Positions 1 to 10,814 of a stretch of DNA of 64,000 bases are shown piece after piece. The DNA comes from Allodiplogaster sudhausi (Eukaryota; Nematoda; Chromadorea; Rhabditida; Diplogasteridae). Location of the stretch: NCBI GenBank assembly GCA_945643635.1, contig CALZFC010000013.1:1380501-1444500 (forward strand), given 5' to 3'. The first letter of the stretch is position 1, and every line of letters begins with the position of its first letter. The translations under genes were made by a program, and so were the position numbers. A model generated the notes under the pieces. The model saw only the letters and a program-made list of their open reading frames with translations. It was not told where the DNA came from and made no database searches.

Positions 1-221
1 AGAAAGAGAAGGAGCGAGAGAGAAAGAAGGCGAGAGAGAGAGAAGAAGAAGGCGAGAGAAAGAAAGACAGATGGATGCAGACTTTCAAGTGTGCACGCAT
101 GCGTTCGATCGCATGCAATGCGATAGAGAGAGGGAGAGAGAGAGAGAGAGAGGGAGAGAGAGAGGCACACACACAGACAGACAGACAGACACAGAAAGAG
201 AGAAGTCGAGAGAGAGAGAGG

Positions 222-265
<44 letters not shown>

Positions 266-331
266 GGCGCATGAAAGAAAGACAGATGGATGCAGACTTT
301 CAAGTGTGCACGCATGCGATCGATCGCATGC

Positions 332-368
<37 letters not shown>

Positions 369-510
369 CACACACAGACAGACAGACAGACACAGAAAGA
401 GAGAAGGAGAGAGAGAGAGGCAGATAGAGAGAGAGAGAGAAGAAGGCGAGAGAAAGAAAGACAGATGGATGCAGACTTTCAAGTGTGCACGCATGCGATC
501 GATCGCATGC

Positions 511-555
<45 letters not shown>

Positions 556-703
556 CACACACAGTCAGACAGACAGACACAGAAAGAGAGAAGGAGAGAG
601 AGAGAGGCAGATAGAGAGAGAGAGAGAAGAAGGCGAGAGAAAGAAAGACAGATGGATGCAGACTTTCAAGTGTGCACGCATGCGATCGATCGCATGCAAT
701 GCG

Positions 704-734
<31 letters not shown>

Positions 735-983
735 GAGAGAGGCACACACACAGACAGACAGACAGACACAGAAAGAGAGAAGGAGAGAGAGAGAGAGGCA
801 GATAGAGAGAGAGAGAGAGAGAGAGAGAAGATGGCGCATGAAAGAAAGACAGATGGATGCAGACTTTCAAGTGTGCACGCATGCGATCGATCGCATGCAA
901 TGCGAGAGAGAAAGAGAGAGAGATGCACACACACAGACAGACAGACAGACACAGAAAGAGAGAAGGAGAGAGAGAGAGAGAGG

Positions 984-1022
<39 letters not shown>

Positions 1023-1174
1023 AGGCGCATGAAAGAAAGACAGATGGATGCAGACTTTCAAGTGTGCACGCATGCGATCGATCGCATGCAATGCGAGAGA
1101 GAAAGAGAGAGAGATGCACACACACAGACAGACAGACAGACACAGAAAGAGAGAAGGAGAGAGAGAGAGAGAGG

Positions 1175-1213
<39 letters not shown>

Positions 1214-1280
1214 AGGCGCATGAAAGAAAGACAGATGGATGCAGACTTTCAAGTGTGCACGCATGCGATCGATCGCATGC

Positions 1281-1321
<41 letters not shown>

Positions 1322-1331
1322 GAGAGATGAT
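1..1331. repeat. Tandem satellite, 7 irregular units, palindromic core in GA-rich DNA
   Basis: Seven units begin with a shared GACAGATGGATGCAGACTTT block at 66, 281, 460, 647, 848, 1039 and 1230, so unit length varies (215, 179, 187, 201, 191, 191). Each has four parts: the shared block, a GCATGC...GCATGC palindrome (positions 310-329 in unit 2; perfect over 20 bases in units 2-7, one change in unit 1), a (GA)n tract, and a CACACACAGACAGACAGACAGACACAGA block followed by more (GA)n. Length variation comes from the (GA)n tracts; the non-GA blocks are nearly identical between units, which points to recent homogenisation. The array runs off the left edge. The long reading frames on both strands are simple-sequence artefacts. 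Confidence 0.95.
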
Positions 1332-1934
1332 GTATCGTGTCAATTGTCACCTTTTAGTGGGTTTCTCTGTTCTGTCGATTTGTAATTTAATGAAGAGTTC
1401 GCAATAGAAGATGAGACAAAATATGTATATGCATGCATCTTTGGAAGCTGAGCATACTGGACCGGAAAAAAGAAACTCAATAGATACAGTATTCTCCTGA
1501 GTGTAGTGCACCAAAATATTCGATAGAATTCAAATGTTATACATTTTATTCCTTCTTATATTCTCGAAGTTTTTTTTACGTGAACTTTTCTTTTCAGCGG
1601 TTTCATTTTCCGCTTTTTCTGCTGGTGTGCCGTGGCTCCTCCAAGTTCAACGTCGTCCTGTGATGAGCTTCGGCGTATGAAAAGAGTTAGTCGCCCGTAT
1701 TTCTTTGTATTTTTCCTACTCTGCATAATTTTGAATTTTTTTAATGGTTTGAATGAACAAAAGAAACTGGGTTGGGCCGCTCGTTCATGACATCTGAAAA
1801 TAATTGTAAGGCTTATCATATGATGATGTATATATGTTACTGAATCTTGAAATCTTTATTAAGGTTTTTTTTACTTACAATTATATTAAATGTTCTTTGC
1901 AACCTCTGAACATTCCTTTAACAGATCTAAGCCG
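1332..1934. other. Intergenic, AT-rich, no gene seen
   Basis: No exon with coding character was found. A 3' splice-like TTTAACAG ends at 1924, ten bases before the start codon of the next gene. It could be a spliced-leader acceptor or the end of a 5'UTR intron. Confidence 0.5.
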
Positions 1935-4900
1935 ATGTCTTCCACACCTGAATGGATCGAGTTCTTCGAGCTGGCGGGGATAGCGTCCGAGTTGGCTCTG
2001 AGGTTTCATTGTTTTTTATGTTTCTTTTTTATTTGGTACTATTAAGCTATTCCCACCCTAGAGATTGGAAAATCGCAAAAAAAGGGCGGAAACTTAGCCA
2101 TGTTAGGTTGTTTGATACTGCGACCACGAATATATCATTGCTTTTAGTTATTTCGAGTTAGAGTGCGTTGGAGCTGTTCTCTTTATTGCACACTTGATGT
2201 TAAGAGCTACTGCACTATTTTAATGGCTTGATTTTACTGATGTTCTCTTTATTTTTATCTGACAAAAGCAACTTCTTTTAAGTAGTACCTATTGCGATGG
2301 AATAATGAGAAAAAAGGACAACTTTAGCGAAATTTTGTTCTTTTTCGACCTGTGAGGCGGGAACAGCTTAATATCACCTTCTTGTATTGTTTGACGGTTT
2401 CAGTTTTCTCGGCAGACGCATTATATAACTCCGTTTGTCTTCCTTTATTTTATCTTTATATCATACTAATTGTAAGTATCCTTACTAGGTATGCGGAGTG
2501 CTTTTCGTGCAACCGTATGACCACGGAGATGCTTGATGAGCTCGACAAGGGCATCCTGTTCGAGCTGGGCGTGTCAGCGATTGGAGATCAGGTATGAAAA
2601 AGTACAAGAATTCTGAAAAGAGATGAGTGATATTGCAGTTAAAAGGATACTCCTGGTTATTATTTCTTTTTTGAAATTTTTTTCGTCGGAACAATTATTT
2701 TAATGTGTGTTATTCAGCTGTCAATTCTTCGATGTGTCCGCGAGAGGAGAAAGGAACTTCATCACGAGAGTCGTTGCTCTTGTGCACCACGCATTCAGTT
2801 GAAAAGTTCGAATTTTCATTTTTGAAATTAAGAACGTTTTATTATGAAGAACGTTTTATTATGCGTTAAACTAAACAATTTATTTTTAAGGTATCAACGA
2901 TGTGCGCCAGGAAGCGTCAACCAGTGCATCTACTACGTTCTCCTACGCATCACCCGTCGCCAACACTGAGGTATTTTGATGGAAAAATGCTTCTAAAGCA
3001 TGAGACAATGATCGTTTATGTTATTCAGAGACTCACGCGGCAAGAGGAGCTTCAGTACGCGCTAGCGATGGATGATTCTGACGAGGTTTGATGGCATATT
3101 TTTTCTTTATTTTCAAGAGATACTTTAGAAGTTTTTGTTTAAGCGTTTTTAGTAGTCGAAATTTATGCTTAAAAATAAATTAATTCATTTTAATTTTCTA
3201 CAAAAAATATGTTGTTTTAAAATAAATAAAAATCCAGTTCTGCTCTTCATTAGGAGGGTTCTGTGGCCTGGAGCGGAGAGGATCTGAGCGCGGATACGGA
3301 GCAAGTGGGAACTCGTCTTGCAAAAAGCAGCGCAAAGAATCTTCTTAAAGGTTTTCAATATTTTATTTATATATAATAAGTAAATTAAATTAAATTCAAA
3401 AAAAGGGTTCCATGTGCTTAGGAGCAAGAAAAGAGCGTGTAGCGACTCCGGCACTGCCAACGCTGAATGAAAAGCTTCGCTCCCTCTCCTTAAACGGTAA
3501 TCCTTTAAGCTTCTGTTGTATCGTAGTATTCAGAATGAATTAATTTTTATTAAATTCGATATATTTGCTTCAGATATTCTCTCCGGCGCCAAGTCGAAAA
3601 GTATTCTCGAGAGACTGAACAACGGCGAGTCATTCGACTTCGATCCTGTCGCGCGTAACCGGTTCAAGAGACGAGTTGGCTGCGCACTCCTCGAATATTG
3701 TGATAGGTCAGTGTCTTCTTTTTTCGAACATGCAGTGCTGACTCAATTTATCTTATACAACGTATTTTTCTTTTAGAAGGTTCGCGCCAAGACCGGATGA
3801 GGTGCGACAGTTCTTTGCACACATCTGCTCCCCCTTTCCGAGTATTGAGAAGGTATTTATTATGTTCATTTATTCATGCATCATTAAGATGCGATGACAT
3901 TAACAGAAAGATCAATAGAAAGATGGCAGCGAGTTTTTGCCCTAACTATAAGTTAAGAAATACTTTTATTAAATTGTAATAAAAATGCCTTGATATTCCT
4001 AACCTTGTTATTACGATATTTCTAAAGCAACTTTGTTTGCAGTCAATCTACGTCGGCGAATGTTCGTCGATTCTCTTCCAGTTCATTTATAACAAGAAGC
4101 GGCTACTTAAAGAAGACGGCCTCTACCGTTCTCGCCCCTATCGAAAGAAGAGAAGGTTTGAGGAAGCTATTCCGCTGGAGCAACAAGCTGATCTGAACGA
4201 GGAACTGCAAAGCAGTGTTGACCCGCAGACTGCAGAACATCTACTGAATGCTACACGGTGCGTAACTGTCACATATGAATACTATAAGTTGTTGTTACAA
4301 AAGGAGCAAAGTCTTTATCTTCTAGGTACACTTACTTTTTAGTACACTTATGGTGAAGTACACTTATTGTGTGCCTTTTTTCTTTTAGACAATTTCGGTC
4401 AAAGATGATCTCGGAAAAGGGAGTGGCTTGTGCCTTTGATGCGATAGCACAACTACATAATCCCTCAGTGGTTAGAGCCATGTCCAATCGACTTCCAAAT
4501 GCTTATCGCTACGTTTTCATAGATTCTGCGGGACTTCCAAGCCAGTGAGTCTGTCGATGTCGCAGCGTTCTTTCAAAGATGGGATAAACTGAAGGCAGCG
4601 GTGCTCAGTTTGGCGGAATGTGCTCCCGAAGATGGCCGGCGACAGACTTGGGAGTCTTTCGTGACTCTGAAAGGAGAAGGTAGTTTGTTTTTGCAATAGT
4701 TGTTTCACTTCCTCTTTCTTGTGCATACATATGTCTGATATGAGTCCAATAATAATACTTGTATAACTTCCAGATGCGGACACGCACGCAACTCTTCTGC
4801 GGATTATGATGCTGTTGCGAGATCAAGACTCCCGGAAGAGAATATCAAGGCTGCGAAGAATCTACATTGAAATGATGGTCAGTGTGGTTTTTGAAAGAAA

Positions 4901-5406
4901 TTTAAACATTTTTTGAGACGTTGTAATGTACCACAATCATCTTTTGTTATTTTTTAAATGAACTTTGCTTTCAGGATCAACCAGACGCTTCGAATGTTGC
5001 CTCCGAACTAATGAGGCTTGCGGTGGAGACTGGTGGAAGGAACAAGAAGAAAAGGATGGCTGCAACACAGCCAATTGTCGTTCGCTATGGAGGATCGAGG
5101 ACCCAATTTGGCGTCTTCGTTCAAGTTAGTTAGAGGTTCTTATTTGCATTTATATAGAGGATAAATTAGTTGAATGGCATTATTGTTGATGATTAGGCGA
5201 ACGAGATCGTGTGCAGCGAGGGACTATTGCATCCAGTCGTAGTTTCATTGGCGGCCCTCTACGTCTTCCATCTCCAATTCGATGCTGAAGTTACGGACGT
5301 ATGGCTTGTACTTCTTCACTTCCTCGGTCTCTCAACTCGGGAGATGAAATCCAACGTTGGGAAAAGAGTCGCTCAGGCAATCACAGCCAAGGTTTCACAG
5401 TTGTAA
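1935..5406 (+). CDS. SAM-domain protein, SAMD3-like family
   Basis: Fifteen exons with consistent phase: 1935-2002, 2489-2591, 2718-2805, 2891-2970, 3029-3085, 3254-3350, 3422-3496, 3574-3706, 3777-3852, 4043-4257, 4389-4467, 4523-4679, 4774-4877, 4975-5124, 5197-5406; about 563 aa. Residues 1-75 form a sterile alpha motif (WIEFF, then LFELGV.AIGD), a protein- or RNA-binding helical domain. The middle and C-terminal parts (FAPRPDEVRQFF, FFQRWDKL, QPIVVRYGG, ANEIVCSEG, LYVFHLQFDAEVTDVW) resemble the long SAMD3-like proteins known from fish and other animals, whose function is unknown. The 55-base intron 4468-4522 is the least certain step, because without it the frame stops at TGA near 4556. 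The start is the first ATG after an AG acceptor. The gene is co-oriented with, and 0.9 kb from, the transposase gene. Family assignment is from memory of conserved patterns. Confidence 0.75.
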
Positions 5407-6288
5407 AACCTTTCCTTTTTTCTAAGAAATTTCCTTGGTTTCTGTAATGTAGATTACTGTAATATATGCTATATTGGAAACCATTAAAGGTTACTGTAAG
5501 ATATGTTCTTCTTAAGAGTTACTGTGGATTACTGTTATATGTTTCTAACCGAGAACCATTTAGATTACTGTAATATAGGATTTATTTGAATCTTTTGGTA
5601 TCACTTCTTCTACTGTACGATTAATCTGTTGAATATGACGCGTAATATTTGAACGACGGCTAAAACTATACACCGTATTGAACTTATGAAACTTAGTCTA
5701 AATTGCATGTTGTGTGAATTTTTTTTGAACAATCGATCTTGTAAATGAATCTTAATTCTGTGATATCGACGCCTTTGCTTATTGACATTCAGCTTGTAAA
5801 ACTTTGATCGATCCGACGAAAATGAAGCACTTGGTTCATAACTTCAGCGTATTCCCAGAGTTTTGATGTTTCAACTTCAAATACAGTATCTGCCAGAGTG
5901 AATTACATTGAATTCATATGACTTTCAAGATAATTTACTTTGTTTCTGACCGATATTAGGGGCAAGTATGAAGCCGATGTGCTGATCGGGTCTAGCAGCA
6001 GCAGCAACACTCTTCATATAGTTGGTGTGTCTTTTTATACTACTTGAATATTTTATTCTTAAATTTTTATTTCTATTTTCAGTATTGTATATAGTATTAG
6101 TGATTCTTGCATGATTTAGGAACATTCTGTAGCAGAATCGCGTGCTGCTAAATCGACAGGATGTCTGGGCAGGTTTGTATGCTGCCACCTGAAAGTATCT
6201 TTAATAGACTTCTTCGGTTAATTTTTAAAGCTATTTATATTGCAATGCGATTACATTTTGTTTTGTGTTAGAGTACTATTTCTTTAAG
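5407..6288 (+). other. Short intergenic interval; possible first exon of the transposase gene
   Basis: Bases 5450-5580 hold four or five imperfect copies of a (G)GTTACTGTAATAT-like motif. A mini-exon reading MSGQ at 6161-6172 is followed by a GT donor and can join in phase to the AAG acceptor at 6288, extending the next protein by four residues. Two other short spliced-looking open segments (about 5961-6024 and 6121-6172) do not join in frame to anything nearby and may be non-coding. Confidence 0.35.
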
Positions 6289-9200
6289 ATGCAATGTCCA
6301 GACAAGGGATGCAGCCAGTTCTTCCCGGATCTTGAAGCGCTTAACGTACACATGTGTGTCCATCGGGGAGAGGCCGAGCTGATCTGTCGGATGTGTCCTC
6401 CACCCCACGATCATTCCAATTGGGGAAATCTCAAGAAGCACTGGTCCCGCGTGCACAACATGGATGTCGCGAATCATGGTTGCTATTTATTTATTTTTTA
6501 AAGCATTTTTCATGATTGTTAGTATTGCGTTTCATTCCCTTTGCCTTCCACTCTTCAGCGAGGAAAAGAAAAGCTCCTCCGCGGGTTCCTTCCCCTTTCA
6601 CGAGTACGGCGGCTGCTCCTGATGTAGATGACCTAGCCGGGGACGATTTCGATCATGAAGCCATGGATGAAGGTGCATATTAATGATTTCATTTCGATGT
6701 AACAGTACTAATTAAATTGTTAAATATTTAGGTCTTCAAGAAGGAAGGATGTGAGAGACATGTAGAGGCGAAAAAGAATTTTGTTAGAAGAGCGAGAGAA
6801 GACCGCCGGTTTAAGATTAGGAATAGAACGGAATGAAGTCTTATTGGGGGCTTACACGCTTAATAGAATTTGCGAGACTCGCGTAGAGTAGTATTATAAT
6901 AATAACGTGAATCATGAAAGCTTAGATATTAAAGGTACATTACGTAACTGTAGCAATAAGCTACAATTTATTAGAGCTTAACTAGAAGAGTCAATATCAA
7001 CCAAATCCTAAAAATTAATATAGATATTCACAATCCACATAATGTTGAATATTTACTTATAGGGAATTCTGACGTAGCCGCTGCCATTGACGCCTTCTTC
7101 ACCGCGGAAATGGCGGGCACGACTCTTAGAAGAACTCTGGATTCCGTAGCCACACTTCTAAGTGCTGTCTTCGACGGTGCTTCCCGACAAGAGGCCGCCG
7201 CCACCATTCGAGAAGCCATCCGAAGAAATTCCACTCACTTTCTACGGCAACGAAGACTGGAAAAGTCTTGCCACATCTCGGAGGTGCGCGCCCATCAGAT
7301 GGGAATCGTACAGTCGACTCAGCGGAATGCACAAGGTGAGGCGGAGAGGAAGCAGGAGCCGGAGCGCTTCTACACCGTTCCGCTGCCCGAGTTGCTACGG
7401 GATGCCATCAAGTTTGCGAAGAGCCAGGGCGCCTTCGATGTTGCTCATAAGAGCGAAATTTGCTGCCACGTCGATGGTGCTCGATGGAAAAAGGTTTTGT
7501 GCTATATTATTACGAATATTTAAAATTTAATCTTTATTATTATCTTGATTGTGGTAGTTATGCATACAACGTAAAACTCGCTACGGAGTTTCAAGAGATA
7601 CTTTAGTGCTCGATGGAAAAAGGTTTTGTTCTATATTACTGCGAATATTTAGAATTTAATCTTTATTATTATTTTGATTGTGGCAGTTATGCATACAACG
7701 TAAAACTTGTTACGGAGTTTCAGAATCAAACAGACGGGACCGTAGAGCTGCCAATTCTCTGCTACTTCGAAGATATGGCTCCCGGTGGTGCTCTTGGGCC
7801 GAAGTCGAGCGGAAATCAACTCGCCATCTTCCTTGTCAAACTGGCCGGCCTCCCTCTCTTCATGAGCTCTTCACAGGCGGCGAAAAACGTGTTCGCCGTG
7901 TCATACGCCAGCGACCACAGTGCGCACCAGTTTCGGCCGATCCTCGAAATTTTAAGGGTTCGTGGTTTTCATTCGTTTCATTTATTCTATCTTTGTGACT
8001 GGGTTAAGAGATGATGTAAATCGAGGAAGTTTTAAGATTCCAGTATAAAAGTTGAGATGAAAATGCACTGAGCCGGGAAGAGTAAAAGTGAAGGTTGTTT
8101 TTATAAAGATGAATATCGAGCATGAGTGATACGAACTTAGAGTTTGAAGATGAAAATGTTTTAGAAGGATCTTGAGAACATCCGAATGGCTGGCGGGCTT
8201 CTCGTTGATGGAATCATCTACCAGCCGATTCTTCATTCTGTGCTGGGAGACAACAAAGCACAAAACGAGCTACGAGGACTTGCCAAGAACTTCGGCAAAG
8301 GCTGCATCTGTCGCATCTGTAAGTCCCATAGCTCCAGCTTCATAGACTGTACCAGGGCAAGTCATGTAGTTGAGAGGGACTCTGCGTGGTTTGATACCCT
8401 CGATGCAAGCGGACAACTTAGGCAGTTTGGCTATGTTCAACATAGCCCGCTGCTAAGGTTCCCCGGCTATGACATGCTTGCTGACTACGGTCTTGACCTG
8501 ATGCATGACTGTCTGGAAGGGGAGTGCCAGCGCGCGATTGTAAGATTGCTTCGCTTTGCGAACAGAAGTGGCGTCAGAATAGAAAAGATTAATGCTCTTC
8601 TCTCCATCATTCCTTATGGCAGCCAGGACTCTTCAACTCGCCCCACCCCTTTCCCTGACACTGTCCTCACCGGTACAACTGCTAAGCAGCGCGCTTGCCA
8701 AGCGTACACCCTAATGAGATTGTTGCCATTCGCTCTCTACCGCAGCATTGACATTTCAGCGCAAGAATGGAAGACTTTTCTGTGTCTGTCTCGTGTTCTT
8801 CTGTATCTCATGCAGCCCCAGTTCAGGAATGCTGATATTGTTGGCCTTGAAGGTGCCATTCATGAATACATGGTCTCTCTTAAGGCTTCTCTTTCCATTG
8901 ATGATGCCGTGTCTGTAACCGTGAAATGCCACCACCTTCTGCATTACCCACAGTTTGTGCGTGATAACGGGCCTCCAATTCTGTCATGGACGATGGATTT
9001 CGAGCAAGTGAATGCCACCGTTAAGACTCTGTCCTATACGAGCAAGAATTATCGCAACATGCCATTTAGCGTGATTCATCATTTGCAAATGCATTTGGCC
9101 AACCAGCGTATCAAATCCTCTGCCGCTGCTTCTCCTAGCACTCTTCCGGTTGATTTGAACCAACTTCCATTTGATTCTCCCTTGGTGAAAGTTGTTGTTG

Positions 9201-9541
9201 CCCTGAAGTGCGAGCACGCCACGCAATTGTGCTCCCGTATGTCGTATTGTGGAATGTCTTACAATGAGAATGACATGTTACTTGCTTCAATGACTCATGG
9301 CTCTCTGCCAACATTTGCTCAGGTCTCGTTCTTCTGTTGTATTGACAATGAATGGCGCATTGTTGTGAAGAAATGCGAAACCCTGTCGTGGCGCGATGAC
9401 ATTAATTGTTACGATATTCAGATTGTGCCATCATCTTTTGATCTGATTGACTTCGAATCTCTTGTCAACGCTCACCCATTGGACTCGTACTATGATGAGA
9501 ATACGTTACTAGTGCCCCTTCGTCACTGGCCAGTCTGCTAA
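6289..9541 (+). CDS. Zinc-finger transposase, CACTA/EnSpm (tnp2-like) type
   Basis: Exons 6289-6478, 6559-6672, 7063-7493, 7724-7957 and 8165-9541 join in frame to about 781 aa. Residues 3-25 and 33-56 each have a C2H2 arrangement (C3, C8, H21, H25; C33, C36, H51, H56) for DNA binding, followed by a basic then acidic linker. The rest follows the pattern of animal proteins related to plant tnp2/transposase_21: ILCYFEDMAPGGALGPKSSG (256-275), a CICRIC cysteine cluster near 370-375, LDLMHDCLEGE (434-444) and HHLLHYPQFVRDNGPPILSWTMDFE (about 580-604). In that family these parts form the DDE-type catalytic core and flanks; I cannot name the catalytic acids with certainty. No stop or frameshift interrupts the assembled frame, so the gene could be active or domesticated. 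I found no terminal inverted repeats. The start could instead be the mini-exon at 6161. Confidence 0.78.
7478..7722 (+). repeat. 129-bp tandem duplication across transposase exon 3/intron 3
   Basis: Copy 1 (7478-7593) and copy 2 (7607-7722) share TGCTCGATGGAAAAAGGTTT and about 115 further bases with few differences. The unit includes the last 16 bases of exon 3 with its GT donor and most of intron 3. Only copy 2 keeps the working acceptor (TTTCAG, exon 4 from 7724). Copy 1 instead runs into TTTCAAGAGATACTTTAG. Confidence 0.9.
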
Positions 9542-9909
9542 TTACACTCACCAATTGTTTTCTCACTTCAACTTTGCGAATAACTCTTTAGTAATGCAAT
9601 TTCTTTAACATTACCTCATTTGCCTTGCCGCATTAAAACATACATATCATCGAAGATAAATGATCAGAGCCCATAAATCCATAATTCTCTCAACATCTGA
9701 GCTGTCGCATGTCTATTCTTTCAGAAACACAGAGAAGAACAGAGGGAGCAGGGGATAATAGTGAGAAAACCCAGCCATTTTTGAGCATATTGATGCAGAT
9801 GACTCAGGCAAATGAAAAGAAAGCCAAAGAAACAAACAATGGCAAAGATATTGAGGAATATGTATTGCAAAATGCATTTTTTTGAAAACACGCTGCATGT
9901 CATGGTGCG
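9542..9909. other. 3' flank of the transposase gene
   Basis: AT-rich non-coding DNA with an ATTAAA polyadenylation-like hexamer near 9632. Nothing else was recognised. Confidence 0.4.
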
Positions 9910-10022
9910 CAAAACTACAAAATGACCGCGATACCCCATTTTGTAGTTTTGGGGGGGTCGAAAACGCCAAAACTACAAAATGTCCTGGGCGTTTTTCTGC
10001 TCGCGGCCAAAACTACAAAATT
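9910..10022. repeat. Four copies of CAAAACTACAAAAT, two forming a hairpin
   Basis: The motif appears forward near 9910, inverted near 9938-9951, then forward near 9968 and 10008. The first two form an inverted repeat with a loop of about 14 bases. It may be the end of a decayed element; none was recognised. Confidence 0.8.
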
Positions 10023-10429
10023 GTTTTCTGTGTGAGCTATCGTTCAGGTGAGAAGAGAAAATATTGCGGTTCTTTTTCACGAACTTGATCATATGGTCTA
10101 GATGAGATAAGAAATTGCCGGCGGATCTTTTTCCAGAAATTGATCATAGTATGAACAGAACGAGTTTACATCACTTGGTTCGACTATTCGATTCAAAAAA
10201 GTGCATCTTTTTCAAAACGTTCTGCAATTTATTCCTCATCTCACTACCTAATTTGATCTTTTCATTAATTTTCGTGTGCGCGTGGAAGAATGTAAGAACA
10301 TATCTTGCCCATGTTTACTCTTAAAAGTGGCGTCTTTACTGCCATAGAAATGTCTCAAAACACAAACGAAACTGAAAAAGTAAATTTAATTTTTTTCAGA
10401 TGCTTAAGGAAGAGCAATATTTATAATCT
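10023..10429. other. AT-rich, no gene seen
   Basis: No coding segment or recognised repeat was found. Confidence 0.4.
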
Positions 10430-10680
10430 GTAACATAATAGATTTAATACACTCAACCTAACCATAAGCAAAATTGAATATTTCGGAATGTTCAATAGAA
10501 AGCAATAAAAGTGCAAGTTTCATGAATTTTTTTCTTAAAAATATAAGAAGGTTTATAAAATTTTCACCGTTTTTTTTACACTGTCGGACATCCAGTTTTG
10601 TTTGGTTTCATTGATCCTCTACTGAACGAGAAAAAATATCAATAACTGAAATTACCCGGGTCGTAGATTGTGAGAACAAT
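10430..10680 (+). repeat. Fragment related to the TA-flanked foldback family
   Basis: The segment aligns with 15705-15925: AGCAATAAAAGTGCAAG, then TTTATAAAATTTTCA, TTCATTGATCCTCT and ATCAATAACTGAAATTA. The same word order occurs in the terminal arms at 56219 and, more loosely, 28836. It lacks the CAGT terminus and looks truncated. Confidence 0.6.
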
Positions 10681-10814
10681 AAGAAAAGCAAATAAAAAAA
10701 CCAACGCCAACTGATGCATACGTGACCACACCCAAATTGGGTGATCTCAGCATTTAAGGCATACCATAAATCATTTAAAAATTTAGAGCGACTACTACCG
10801 CTCGAGGAAACAAA
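10681..10814. other. AT-rich spacer
   Basis: No feature was recognised. Confidence 0.3.

Noticed and set aside
1..1331. CRISPR-like regular repeats
   Set aside because: Units are long, spacing is irregular and the intervals are simple sequence; the genome is eukaryotic.
71..1407. Long open frames on both strands rich in Arg-Glu or Ser-Leu
   Set aside because: They are translations of (GA)n/(CT)n and occur wherever such arrays lie (also 16392-16754, 24238-24663, 26313-26817, 38879-39690, 39732-40241, 59856-60272). There is no domain or codon evidence.
4513..4522. A 10-base GT...AG segment whose removal restores the SAM gene frame
   Set aside because: Far below any known animal intron size; a 55-base intron or a one-base error explains the frame equally well.
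5961..6172. Two extra exons (GKYEADVLIG..., EHSVAESRAA...) between the SAM and transposase genes
   Set aside because: Each is open with AG/GT borders, but neither joins in phase to the genes on either side; only the four-codon MSGQ start remains possible.
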